Positions 8,189-15,027 of a stretch of DNA of 64,000 nucleotides are shown in pieces. The stretch is taken from positions 682,001 to 746,000 of the forward strand of contig NZ_JACHGW010000003.1 in assembly GCF_014202505.1 (NCBI RefSeq), in the 5' to 3' direction. A program made the translations under genes and the position numbers. The notes below the pieces were generated by a model. That model searched no databases. It saw only the letters and a list, made by a program, of their open reading frames with translations, and was not told where the DNA came from. The stretch comes from Armatimonas rosea (GTDB taxonomy: Bacteria; Armatimonadota; Armatimonadia; Armatimonadales; Armatimonadaceae). How positions within the stretch are numbered: position 1 is the stretch's first letter; each line of letters opens with the position of its first letter.

Positions 8189-9286
8189 ATGCCCGTTTAC
8201 CTACACCATATCGAGACAGCCGTTCCGGAGACTGCGTATCCCCAGACCGTGGCCGCGGAGATCCTCAAGCAGGCTATCGCCACGGACGACCGCAAGACGG
8301 AGCGGCTGATCCAGCGGCTGTACTCCCACTCCGGGATCGAGACGCGCCACTCGGTGCTGGGGGGCTTTGAGCACGACGGGCCAGGGAGCCAGTTCCACAA
8401 CCTCGCGGAGGGGACATTTCGGAGCCCCAGCACGGAGGAGCGGAACCTGATCTACACCGAGGCAGCGCGGCGCATGGCCCCCGAGCTAGCCGCGCGGGTG
8501 ATCGACGGCTGCCCCGGTGTCAGTCGCGGTGAGATTACCCACCTCATCACGGTCTCGTGCACGGGCTTCTTCCAGCCGGGGCCGGACTTTGCGATTGTTC
8601 AGGCGCTTGGCCTCTCGGACTCCGTGGAGCGCTACCACCTCGGCTTCATGGGCTGCTACGCCGCCTTTCCCGCCCTCCGCATGGCCCAGGCGTTCTGCCT
8701 CGCCCAGCCCGATGCCGTGGTGCTCGTGGTCTGTCTCGAGTTCTGCTCGCTCCACCTCCAGTGGAGCCGGGAGACCGACGATCTCCTGGCGGGCTCGGTC
8801 TTCGCCGATGGCATCTCCGGGGCGATTGTCCGTGCACAGCCGCCCGCACACGGGGGGCTCCAGCTCGATGCCTTTGTCTCGGCGCTGGCCCCGGCTGGGG
8901 AGCAGGACATGGCCTGGACAATCGGCAACGAAGGCTTCCGCATGCGGCTCTCGTCGTATGTCCCGGAGCTGATCCAGAACGGAATCACCGAGGCCCTCGC
9001 GCCCGTGCTCGCCCGCACGATGCTCCAAAAAGACGAGATCGACCACTGGGCGGTCCACCCGGGGGGACGGGCCATCCTAGACCGGGTCGAGCGGGGGCTG
9101 GGGCTTCCGGCGGAGTCGCTGACCGCATCGCGCGAGGTGCTTCGCAACTTTGGCAACATGAGCAGCGCGACCATCCTCTTTGTCCTCAAGGCGGTGCAGG
9201 AGCAAGCCCGCGCTGGGGAGCGGATTGTCGCGCTGGCGTTTGGGCCGGGCCTGACTATCGAGAGCGCTGTCCTCACCCGCGTATGA
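8189..9286 (+). CDS. Type III polyketide synthase (alkylresorcinol/alkylpyrone synthase-like)
   Basis: A 365-residue thiolase-fold enzyme of the chalcone synthase family. The catalytic triad can be placed at Cys156 (in GFMGCYAA), His290 (in WAVHPGG) and Asn323 (in NFGNMSSATILF). VSCTGFFQPG and the C-terminal ALAFGPGLTIES also fit the family. Bacterial members extend fatty acyl-CoA or acyl-ACP starters with malonyl-CoA to give alkylresorcinols or alkylpyrones. KAS III is an alternative but lacks this length and the GFGPG-type end. The stop overlaps the methyltransferase ATG (ATGA), so the three genes 8189-11018 are translationally coupled, as in phenolic-lipid clusters. Confidence 0.92.
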   Translation: MPVYLHHIETAVPETAYPQTVAAEILKQAIATDDRKTERLIQRLYSHSGIETRHSVLGGFEHDGPGSQFHNLAEGTFRSPSTEERNLIYTEAARRMAPELAARVIDGCPGVSRGEITHLITVSCTGFFQPGPDFAIVQALGLSDSVERYHLGFMGCYAAFPALRMAQAFCLAQPDAVVLVVCLEFCSLHLQWSRETDDLLAGSVFADGISGAIVRAQPPAHGGLQLDAFVSALAPAGEQDMAWTIGNEGFRMRLSSYVPELIQNGITEALAPVLARTMLQKDEIDHWAVHPGGRAILDRVERGLGLPAESLTASREVLRNFGNMSSATILFVLKAVQEQARAGERIVALAFGPGLTIESAVLTRV

Positions 9287-9978
9287 CTGTCTTTCTGCGA
9301 GAGCGTGCGCTGGGGCTCACGGAGCGCATGGACTCCCCCGACTGCGACCCTGCCCTGCTCCAGCGCACCTACGCACAGTTCTCCACGGTCAATGCCGTGC
9401 TCAGCGGCTGGGGACAGCTCTACCAGCGCTATCTCCAGCCCTGGCTACGGACCCAGGCGCGCACGACCCGTGTCCTGGATATCGGCTGTGGCGGCGGCGA
9501 TCTGCTCCGACGCCTCGGGGGCTGGGCCGCGCAAGAGGGCCTCAGCGCGACCTTTGTGGGGATCGACCCCGACCCCCGCGCGATCGCCTTCGCCCGCCAA
9601 GCCCCGCACCACTCCAGCACAACGTTCCGTCAGGCCGACTCGCGCACACTGGTGGCTGCGGGGGAGCGCTTTGATATTGTCCTCTCCAACCATGTCCTCC
9701 ATCACCTGAGTGCGCCGGAGCTGACTGCGCTCTGCCAGGACTGCGAGCAGCTAGCCCTGGGCCGGGTGATCCACAACGATATCCGCCGCGATGACCTTGC
9801 CTATGTGCTCTTCCCCTTGGCGGGGCTGGTCTGCCAGCGCTCGTTTATTGTCGAGGACGGCCTGCGCTCCATCCGGCGCTCCTTTACCCCGGCCGAGCTG
9901 GAGCAAGCCGCGCCTCCCGGCTGGACCGTCGCAACCACAGCCCCGTTTCGCCTGCAGCTCCTCTGGAGCGCGCCATGA
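9283..9978 (+). CDS. Class I SAM-dependent methyltransferase of the polyketide cluster
   Basis: A 231-residue protein starting at ATG 9283, which overlaps the polyketide synthase stop. Motif I is VLDIGCGGGDLLRRLG (residues about 62-77), followed by FVGIDPDPRAIAFAR (acidic residue binding the SAM ribose) and FDIVLSNHVLHHL. This is the UbiE/small-molecule class I methyltransferase architecture. By position it probably methylates the product of the polyketide synthase or of the flavin monooxygenase. In the Streptomyces srsABC pathway the methyltransferase is instead a membrane protein of another family, so only the logic of the cluster is shared. The next gene again starts in an ATGA overlap. 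Confidence 0.92.
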   Translation: MTVFLRERALGLTERMDSPDCDPALLQRTYAQFSTVNAVLSGWGQLYQRYLQPWLRTQARTTRVLDIGCGGGDLLRRLGGWAAQEGLSATFVGIDPDPRAIAFARQAPHHSSTTFRQADSRTLVAAGERFDIVLSNHVLHHLSAPELTALCQDCEQLALGRVIHNDIRRDDLAYVLFPLAGLVCQRSFIVEDGLRSIRRSFTPAELEQAAPPGWTVATTAPFRLQLLWSAP

Positions 9979-11018
9979 AGCCAGTGGTGATTGTCGGGGG
10001 CGGCCCCGTGGGGATGCTACTGGGGTGCTTGCTGGCCCAGCGCGGGGTTGCCTGTGAGCTCTTCGAGCGCCGCACGACCCGGGCACCCCACTCCCGCGCG
10101 ATTGGGCTCCATGGCCCTGCGCTTGCGGTGCTCGACCGGGTGGGCGTGGGGCAGGCCGTGCGGCAGCGCGCCATGGCGATCACGGGGGGGCAGGTCTTCT
10201 ACGGGAGCCAGCGCCTCGGGCGGCTTGCGCTGGAGCCGACCTCTGTCTCGATCCCGCAGACCGAGACAGAGCAGCTCCTAGAGGAGCGCCTCCTCTCCCT
10301 GCCCTGTGTGCGGTTTCACCGTGGGACGGCGGTGCAGGACCTCTCCGAGTACCGGGGCTGTGTCGTGGTGGGCAGCGATGGGAAAGACAGCCTCGTGCGG
10401 ACGCAGGCAGGCATCCCGCTCACCGGACACGCCTACCCCGACCACTACCTGATGGGGGATTTTGCCGAGACGACCCCGTTTGGGAGCGATGCGGCGCTCT
10501 TTCTCACCCCCGACGGCATCGTGGAGTCGTTTCCTCTGCCGGGGGCGCAGCGGCGGTGGGTTGTCTGGACCGGCATCCCCGAGCGGCCCGCAAGTCTTCC
10601 CCGCCTCGTGGACCTGATCGCCACTCGGACTGGGTTTACCGTGACGCCGGAGAGCTGCTCTTGGGTGAGTGCCTTTGGCGTCCAGCACCAGCTCGCGCGG
10701 CGCTTCACGCAGGAGGGGCTTGCCTTGGTCGGGGATGCGGCGCACGTGATTAGCCCGATCGGGGGGCAGGGGATGACCCTGGGGTTCTTGGGCGCGGAGA
10801 CCCTCGCCGAGGCAATCGTGGCGGGCGACCTGCGACCCTACGAGCGGGTGCAGCAGAAGCGTGCCCAGCGCATCGGGCGGCGGGCGGCGTTCAACACCGC
10901 GATGGGGCGGCCGTGCGTGCCGCACAGCCCGCGCTTGCTCTTTATCGAGGCACTGCTCCGCATTCCTGCGCTCGCACAGCACTTTGCGAGTCAGTTCACC
11001 ATGGCTGATATTAGCTAG
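9975..11018 (+). CDS. FAD-dependent monooxygenase of the polyketide cluster
   Basis: A 347-residue flavoprotein of the PF01494 (PHBH-like) family. It has an N-terminal dinucleotide-binding VVIVGGGPVGMLLG, an arginine-containing SRAIGLHGPAL, and the second FAD motif GLALVGDAAHVISPIGGQGM near residue 250. Such enzymes hydroxylate aromatic rings with NAD(P)H and oxygen. As the third gene of a type III polyketide synthase operon it is well placed to hydroxylate a resorcinol ring, opening the way to a quinone. It starts in an ATGA overlap with the methyltransferase. Its last eight bases overlap the convergent lpxB gene. Confidence 0.92.
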   Translation: MKPVVIVGGGPVGMLLGCLLAQRGVACELFERRTTRAPHSRAIGLHGPALAVLDRVGVGQAVRQRAMAITGGQVFYGSQRLGRLALEPTSVSIPQTETEQLLEERLLSLPCVRFHRGTAVQDLSEYRGCVVVGSDGKDSLVRTQAGIPLTGHAYPDHYLMGDFAETTPFGSDAALFLTPDGIVESFPLPGAQRRWVVWTGIPERPASLPRLVDLIATRTGFTVTPESCSWVSAFGVQHQLARRFTQEGLALVGDAAHVISPIGGQGMTLGFLGAETLAEAIVAGDLRPYERVQQKRAQRIGRRAAFNTAMGRPCVPHSPRLLFIEALLRIPALAQHFASQFTMADIS

Positions 11019-12336
11019 GCGCTGATCCTTGGGCGAGATCTAGGGCGAGCCTTGCGGTACGCTCCGCTCCACCGGGCTCCCCGAGCTGGCTGCGGATTCC
11101 CTGGAGGCTGCGGCGCATGCGTGCCATGCGATCGGGGTCGAGGAGGAGATCGAGGATATGGGTGGCGATCGCCTCGGGAGTCGCGGCGTCTTGGAGGAGC
11201 TCGGGGCAGATCTCTTCCCCGGCGATCAGGTTGGGCATCCCCACAAAGCGCGGCAGGCTCTTGCGGACGAGGGCGATCTGGAGGGTATTGGCCTTGCTGA
11301 GCTTGTAGACAATCACCATCGGCTTGCCCAAGATCGCCGCCTCCAGAGTGGTGGTTCCCGACTTGCAGATCAGCGCATCACAGGCCGAGAGCATGTCGTA
11401 GGTGGCGTCTTCGAGGATCACAAAGGGCGGGATCACCGGGCTCTCGCTTCGGTGCGCCTGGGCCTGCTCGATCCACTCTTTTTGTCGCCGTGCCAGCTCC
11501 TCGACCGAGCCCTCTGCCAGGACGGGCTGGCGTCGGTTGGTCTCGTGCGACGGCTTGTGCGCGGGCCGGGGGGCGGTGTGGTGCTGGGTCGCGGCGCGGA
11601 TCGCGGCCTCGACCTGGGTGCGGTCCACGGTGGGGGCGAGGGCGATCATAAACTGCACGCCGGGGAGCCGCTGGGCGATCTGGAGCGCGGCGGCGAGCTG
11701 GGTGGGCAGGATGGCGTCTATCTCCTGACTACGGCTCCCCGGAAGCAGCCCGACCAGCGGCTTGTCGGTGTCGAGCCCGTATTTTTGCGCGAGCTCGGGG
11801 AGGGTGTGGGTGGGCTTCACCAGATCGAGCAGGGGATGTCCCACAAACTCGGCGCGCACCCCGAGGCGGTTGAGCTCGCTCGCGTTCCAGGGAAACGGCG
11901 AGGCGACCGCATCGACAAGCCCACTGAGCGGCGTGTACTTGAGGGTCTTGCGCCAGGAGCCGGGGGGGAAGTAGTAGAGAATCTTGGTCTGGGGGAGGTG
12001 CTTGCGCGCCCAGGGAACCAGGCCCTGGATTGGGCCAATCCCCAGGTGAAACGCACCCGCATCGATGGGGATGAGCACATCGGGCGGACGCCGCTTGAGC
12101 TCGGCGAGCAGGCGACGGCGCGCGGCGAGCATCTGCGGGAGCAGCTTCATGCCCGCGACCAGGCCAATCACCCCAAACGAGCTGGCATCAACAATGACCT
12201 CGGCGCCGGCTTCACGGAGCCACTTGCCGCCACTGCCGTAGAGCTCGACAGCCGGGTCTAGGCGGCGCAGCTCGTGGGCGAGCTGGCCGGCAACCCGGTC
12301 TCCCGAGGCCTCCGCGGCAGTGATGGCGACTCGCAT
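11011..12336 (-). CDS. lpxB: Lipid-A-disaccharide synthase LpxB
   Basis: A 441-residue GT19 enzyme that joins UDP-2,3-diacylglucosamine and lipid X to form the lipid A disaccharide at the inner membrane. It starts MRVAITAAEASGDRVAGQLA, the family N-terminal motif, and has SFGVIGLVAG and LLPGSRSQEI. The C-terminal donor-site block is DALICKSGTTTLEAAILGKPMVIVYK. It is about 60 residues longer than typical LpxB. The extra, charged segment lies at roughly residues 240-300 (HTAPRPAHKPSHETNRRQ and onward). It is the last gene of lpxC-fabZ-lpxA-lpxB, starting 3 nt after the lpxA stop. Confidence 0.96.
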   Translation of the reverse strand: MRVAITAAEASGDRVAGQLAHELRRLDPAVELYGSGGKWLREAGAEVIVDASSFGVIGLVAGMKLLPQMLAARRRLLAELKRRPPDVLIPIDAGAFHLGIGPIQGLVPWARKHLPQTKILYYFPPGSWRKTLKYTPLSGLVDAVASPFPWNASELNRLGVRAEFVGHPLLDLVKPTHTLPELAQKYGLDTDKPLVGLLPGSRSQEIDAILPTQLAAALQIAQRLPGVQFMIALAPTVDRTQVEAAIRAATQHHTAPRPAHKPSHETNRRQPVLAEGSVEELARRQKEWIEQAQAHRSESPVIPPFVILEDATYDMLSACDALICKSGTTTLEAAILGKPMVIVYKLSKANTLQIALVRKSLPRFVGMPNLIAGEEICPELLQDAATPEAIATHILDLLLDPDRMARMRRSLQGIRSQLGEPGGAERTARLALDLAQGSAPS

Positions 12337-12339
12337 GGG

Positions 12340-13143
12340 CTAGCGGCGCGGGCGGTCGTCTTGCCGCCCCGACGTTCCGTCCTTCATGCGCTCGATAAAC
12401 TGCACGAGGTAGTCCAGCTCCGGGTTGGGCTCCAGCTCCTCCGCGATGGCTTCGAGGGCCTGGGTGCGGTTCATGTTGGAGCGGTAGAGCAGCTTGTAGG
12501 CCTGCTTGAGTGCGTTGCGGGTGTTGGTGTCGATCCCGGCGCGGCGGAGCCCGCGGACATTGAGGTCGAGGATATCGGCGGGGCGGCCATCGGCGAGCAT
12601 GAACGGCGGGACATCCTGGACCACCTTGGAGTACCCCCCGAGCATGGCGTAGCGGCCGACACGCACGAACTGGTGCATCCCGATCATGCCCCCGACAATC
12701 ACGTTGTCCTCGATATAGATGTGTCCGGAGAGTCCGGCATACGACGATAGCATGGCCTTGTTGCCGACATTGCAGTTGTGCCCGATATGGACATAGGCCA
12801 TGATCAGGTTGTCATCGCCGATTGTCGTGGCCTCGTCCTCGCCCGTGGAGCGGTGGATCGTGACAAACTCGCGAATCTGGGTCCGGTCACCGACCCGCAC
12901 AAAGGAGCGCTCGCCCTTGAACTTATTGTCCTGCGGGGGGCCACCGAGCACCGCGCCCGCTCGGACCTGGCAGAGCTTGCCCAGCTCGGTGTACTGCTCC
13001 AGGACCACGTGCGGCCCGAGGATCGTCCCATCGCCGACAATACAGTCCGGCCCAATCACCGTGTAGGCACCGATCTCCACATCTTCGCCGATCTGGGCCG
13101 ACGGATCGATCACCGCGGTTGCGTGAATCTTGGGGGTACTCAT
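12340..13143 (-). CDS. lpxA: Acyl-ACP--UDP-N-acetylglucosamine O-acyltransferase LpxA
   Basis: A 267-residue left-handed parallel beta-helix acyltransferase, the first step of lipid A synthesis. Hexapeptide repeats run from IHATAVIDPSAQIGEDVEIG through about residue 180. The catalytic histidine region is MAYVHIGHNCNVGN, where the second His matches E. coli His125. QFVRVGRYAMLGGYSKVVQD and the C-terminal helical part (GIDTNTRNALKQAYKLLYR) are also conserved. Length is normal. The ATG overlaps the fabZ stop, so the pair is translationally coupled, and lpxB follows after 3 nt. Confidence 0.97.
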   Translation of the reverse strand: MSTPKIHATAVIDPSAQIGEDVEIGAYTVIGPDCIVGDGTILGPHVVLEQYTELGKLCQVRAGAVLGGPPQDNKFKGERSFVRVGDRTQIREFVTIHRSTGEDEATTIGDDNLIMAYVHIGHNCNVGNKAMLSSYAGLSGHIYIEDNVIVGGMIGMHQFVRVGRYAMLGGYSKVVQDVPPFMLADGRPADILDLNVRGLRRAGIDTNTRNALKQAYKLLYRSNMNRTQALEAIAEELEPNPELDYLVQFIERMKDGTSGRQDDRPRR

Positions 13144-13604
13144 AGCTCGCTCATTCTCCCTTCCGCCAGAGCAAAGGAGATCTCCGCCTCGGAGGCGATC
13201 TTTCCATCGACTTTTGCTTCACAGTGGATCCAGCCCATCGGGCCACGTGTCTTGGTGACGACGATCTCAATCTCGAGAACATCGCCGGGCACGACCTTGC
13301 GCCGGAAGCGGGCCTTCTCGATTCCGGTGAGCAGGGCGAGCTTGCCTTCGTTGCCGGGCTCCAGGAGCAGCAGGACACCGCCCGCTTGTGCCATGCACTC
13401 AATTTGAAGGACTCCCGGCATGATCGGAATCTCAGGGAAGTGCCCAACAAAGTGCGGCTCGTTGATCGTCACGTTCTTACGTGCCAGGATGCGCTTGCCC
13501 GGGTCTAGCTCCAGGACACGGTCTACCAGTAGAAACGGGTAGCGGTGGGGCAAGATGCGCAGCAGCGTCGTTGCCTCGATGGGCAGGGATATTTCGTTAC
13601 TCAA
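13140..13604 (-). CDS. fabZ: 3-hydroxyacyl-ACP dehydratase FabZ
   Basis: A 154-residue hot-dog-fold dehydratase of fatty acid elongation. It has the conserved [13 protein letters not shown] start, the catalytic histidine in [18 protein letters not shown], and the catalytic glutamate in IECMAQAGG. FabZ competes with LpxA for 3-hydroxyacyl-ACP, and the two genes are often neighbours. Here it lies between lpxC and lpxA with overlaps on both sides (8 nt with lpxC, 4 nt with lpxA), which suggests balanced expression of phospholipid and lipid A precursors. Confidence 0.96.
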   Translation of the reverse strand: MSNEISLPIEATTLLRILPHRYPFLLVDRVLELDPGKRILARKNVTINEPHFVGHFPEIPIMPGVLQIECMAQAGGVLLLLEPGNEGKLALLTGIEKARFRRKVVPGDVLEIEIVVTKTRGPMGWIHCEAKVDGKIASEAEISFALAEGRMSEL

Positions 13605-14388
13605 GATCAGTCCTCGACAGAAGTGAAGCCAGCTGGCAGTTTAGCCTGTGGCTGGGTTTCATGGCGATTATATCCGCTTTTGGCAGAAAACCGGTAAGGT
13701 AGAGGTCACCGAGGAGGTCGAGAAGCTTATGCCGTGCCAGCTCGTTGTCAAAGCGCAGGGCGGGCTCGTAGCGATCGGGGTAGACAATCACCGCGTTGTC
13801 CAGCGAGCCGCCCTTAGCCAGGCCGGCATCGAGGAGCTTTTGCACTTCCTCAATAAACCCAAAGGTCCGAGCTGGCGCGATCTCACGGGCGTAGTCTCCC
13901 TCGCTGGTGGGGGCAGGGGGGGCAAAGCGTGCGACTTGTGTCCCGACCAGCGCGTGCTCGAAGGCGATCGCGCAGGTGACCGTGAGGTGCTCGGCGGGGT
14001 AGCAGGCGATAAAGGCTCCTCCGCGACCCGTCACAATAACTGGCTCCGTAAGCTCCCGGAGCACGAGCGGGCTCTGGGGGAGCACCTCTGCCCAGCCTGC
14101 GGCGCTGCCATCGAGGATGGGGAGCTCGGGGCCATCGACCGTGATCTTCAGGTCGGTGATTCCGCGCCCCGCGCAGGCGGAGAGCAGGTGCTCCACGGTG
14201 GAGAGGCGTGCGCCGCCGCTTCCCAAGACGGTGCAGCGGAGGGTCTCGACCACGTTTTCGGCGCGCGCAGGAATCGTCCCCTGCGCCGTCTCAAAGACAA
14301 TGCCGGAGCCGGGGGGGAGGGCGGTGAGAGTCGCGGTGCAGGGCTGGCCGGTGTGGATGCCAACCCCGGAGAGTGTCGCGTAGGTCAT
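13597..14388 (-). CDS. lpxC: UDP-3-O-acyl-N-acetylglucosamine deacetylase LpxC
   Basis: A 263-residue zinc amidase that carries out the committed step of lipid A synthesis. Zinc-ligand motifs are visible: the His of LSTVEHLLSACAG and the His/Asp pair of ARHKLLDLLGDL. The catalytic-domain TFGFIEEVQ and LDGSAAGW motifs are also present. It is about 40 residues shorter than E. coli LpxC. It leads the minus-strand lpxC-fabZ-lpxA-lpxB operon. A TATCAT hexamer seven bases upstream of the ATG, with no Shine-Dalgarno in between, suggests a leaderless operon transcript. Confidence 0.96.
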   Translation of the reverse strand: MTYATLSGVGIHTGQPCTATLTALPPGSGIVFETAQGTIPARAENVVETLRCTVLGSGGARLSTVEHLLSACAGRGITDLKITVDGPELPILDGSAAGWAEVLPQSPLVLRELTEPVIVTGRGGAFIACYPAEHLTVTCAIAFEHALVGTQVARFAPPAPTSEGDYAREIAPARTFGFIEEVQKLLDAGLAKGGSLDNAVIVYPDRYEPALRFDNELARHKLLDLLGDLYLTGFLPKADIIAMKPSHRLNCQLASLLSRTDLE

Positions 14389-14395
14389 GGCCTAG

Positions 14396-14401
14396 ATGAT
14401 A
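14396..14401 (-). promoter_or_regulatory. TATCAT -10-like hexamer 7 nt before lpxC
   Basis: On the minus strand TATCAT-N7-ATG precedes lpxC within the 37-bp intergenic space shared with the divergent gene at 14426. No ribosome-binding site fits. A TACAAT on the plus strand at 14400-14405 could serve the divergent gene. Confidence 0.5.
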
Positions 14402-14425
14402 CAATATTCCCTAGCGAAATTTCCT

Positions 14426-14821
14426 ATGAGCCGCATCGTTCATCGTCAGCCTATCTGGACCTGGAGCCTTGTCTTCCTCTCCACCCTCCTGCTCACCCCG
14501 AGCACGGCGGCGGTGGTGCTGGCGGCGCTGCGTCAGGCCAATGTGGCGATGGTGCCAAGCGAGTCGGCGGTCTCTCCCCGGCGGGCGACCACCGAAGAGG
14601 AAGAGGCGATCAAGGCCGCCGCCCAGAGCGGGCGCCTGAAGGTCATTCGCCTAGAGCCCGCCTCCGAGCAGAACGCTCTGGCGATCCTCGCCCCAACCCG
14701 CGCCACGGTCGCGCTCCCGGAGCTCTGCGCTGCCCGGCAGCTCTATCCCACCCTCACAACCACCCTCCGTTCTGCGGAGCGACTCTCCTATGGCTCTCGT
14801 GCACCGCCGCACGCCGCTTAG
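14426..14821 (+). CDS. Small single-pass membrane protein of unknown function
   Basis: A 131-residue protein starting at the ATG at 14426 (an upstream in-frame ATG at 14396 would run into the lpxC promoter). An N-terminal hydrophobic segment, TWSLVFLSTLLLTPSTAAVV, follows a basic MSRIVHRQPI. This gives one membrane anchor or a signal peptide. The remainder (about 90 residues) is alanine- and glutamate-rich and has no recognised domain. Codon use is typical of the neighbouring genes (strong G/C third position), supporting a real gene. It is divergent from lpxC and ends just before the palindromic repeat that precedes secA. Confidence 0.62.
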   Translation: MSRIVHRQPIWTWSLVFLSTLLLTPSTAAVVLAALRQANVAMVPSESAVSPRRATTEEEEAIKAAAQSGRLKVIRLEPASEQNALAILAPTRATVALPELCAARQLYPTLTTTLRSAERLSYGSRAPPHAA

Positions 14822-14875
14822 AACTCTTCTTCGTTGATTGTGTCCCGGATGGTAAACGTCGGGCAACCTCGACGG

Positions 14876-14985
14876 TAAACGTCAGGCTATGGGGCCTTCG
14901 GCCGCCTCCTCGTCCCTCGTCGGTACAAGATTTATCCGAGCGAAGCGAGGCGGCGGAGGCACGACGCCCCATAGCCCCACGTTTA
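14876..14985. repeat. Palindromic intergenic repeat, family A copy 1
   Basis: GGCTATGGGGC at 14885-14895 is matched by its exact complement at 14966-14976. Outside these, TAAACGT (14876-14882) pairs with ACGTTTA (14979-14985). The interior shares CCTCGTCGGTA and the GGCGGAGG..ACGACGCCCC end with the copy at 60016-60136. It lies between the small membrane protein gene and secA. A separate small stem, CGTCG..CGACG, precedes it at about 14857-14874. The element could form a long hairpin. Confidence 0.8.
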
Positions 14986-15027
14986 TCGTGCGGGAACGTG
15001 AATTTAAGTGAGAACCACAGAATAACC

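Noticed and set aside
11158-12261. Plus-strand ORF of 367 codons
   Set aside because: Antisense to lpxB, which is unmistakable. The protein is rich in Gly/Arg/Asp as expected of a reverse-complement frame.
13648-15027. In-frame N-terminal extension of secA by 460 residues
   Set aside because: The extension runs antisense through lpxC, across the 14426-14821 gene and the repeat. Its sequence is unlike SecA, whereas the ATG at 15028 gives the conserved family start.
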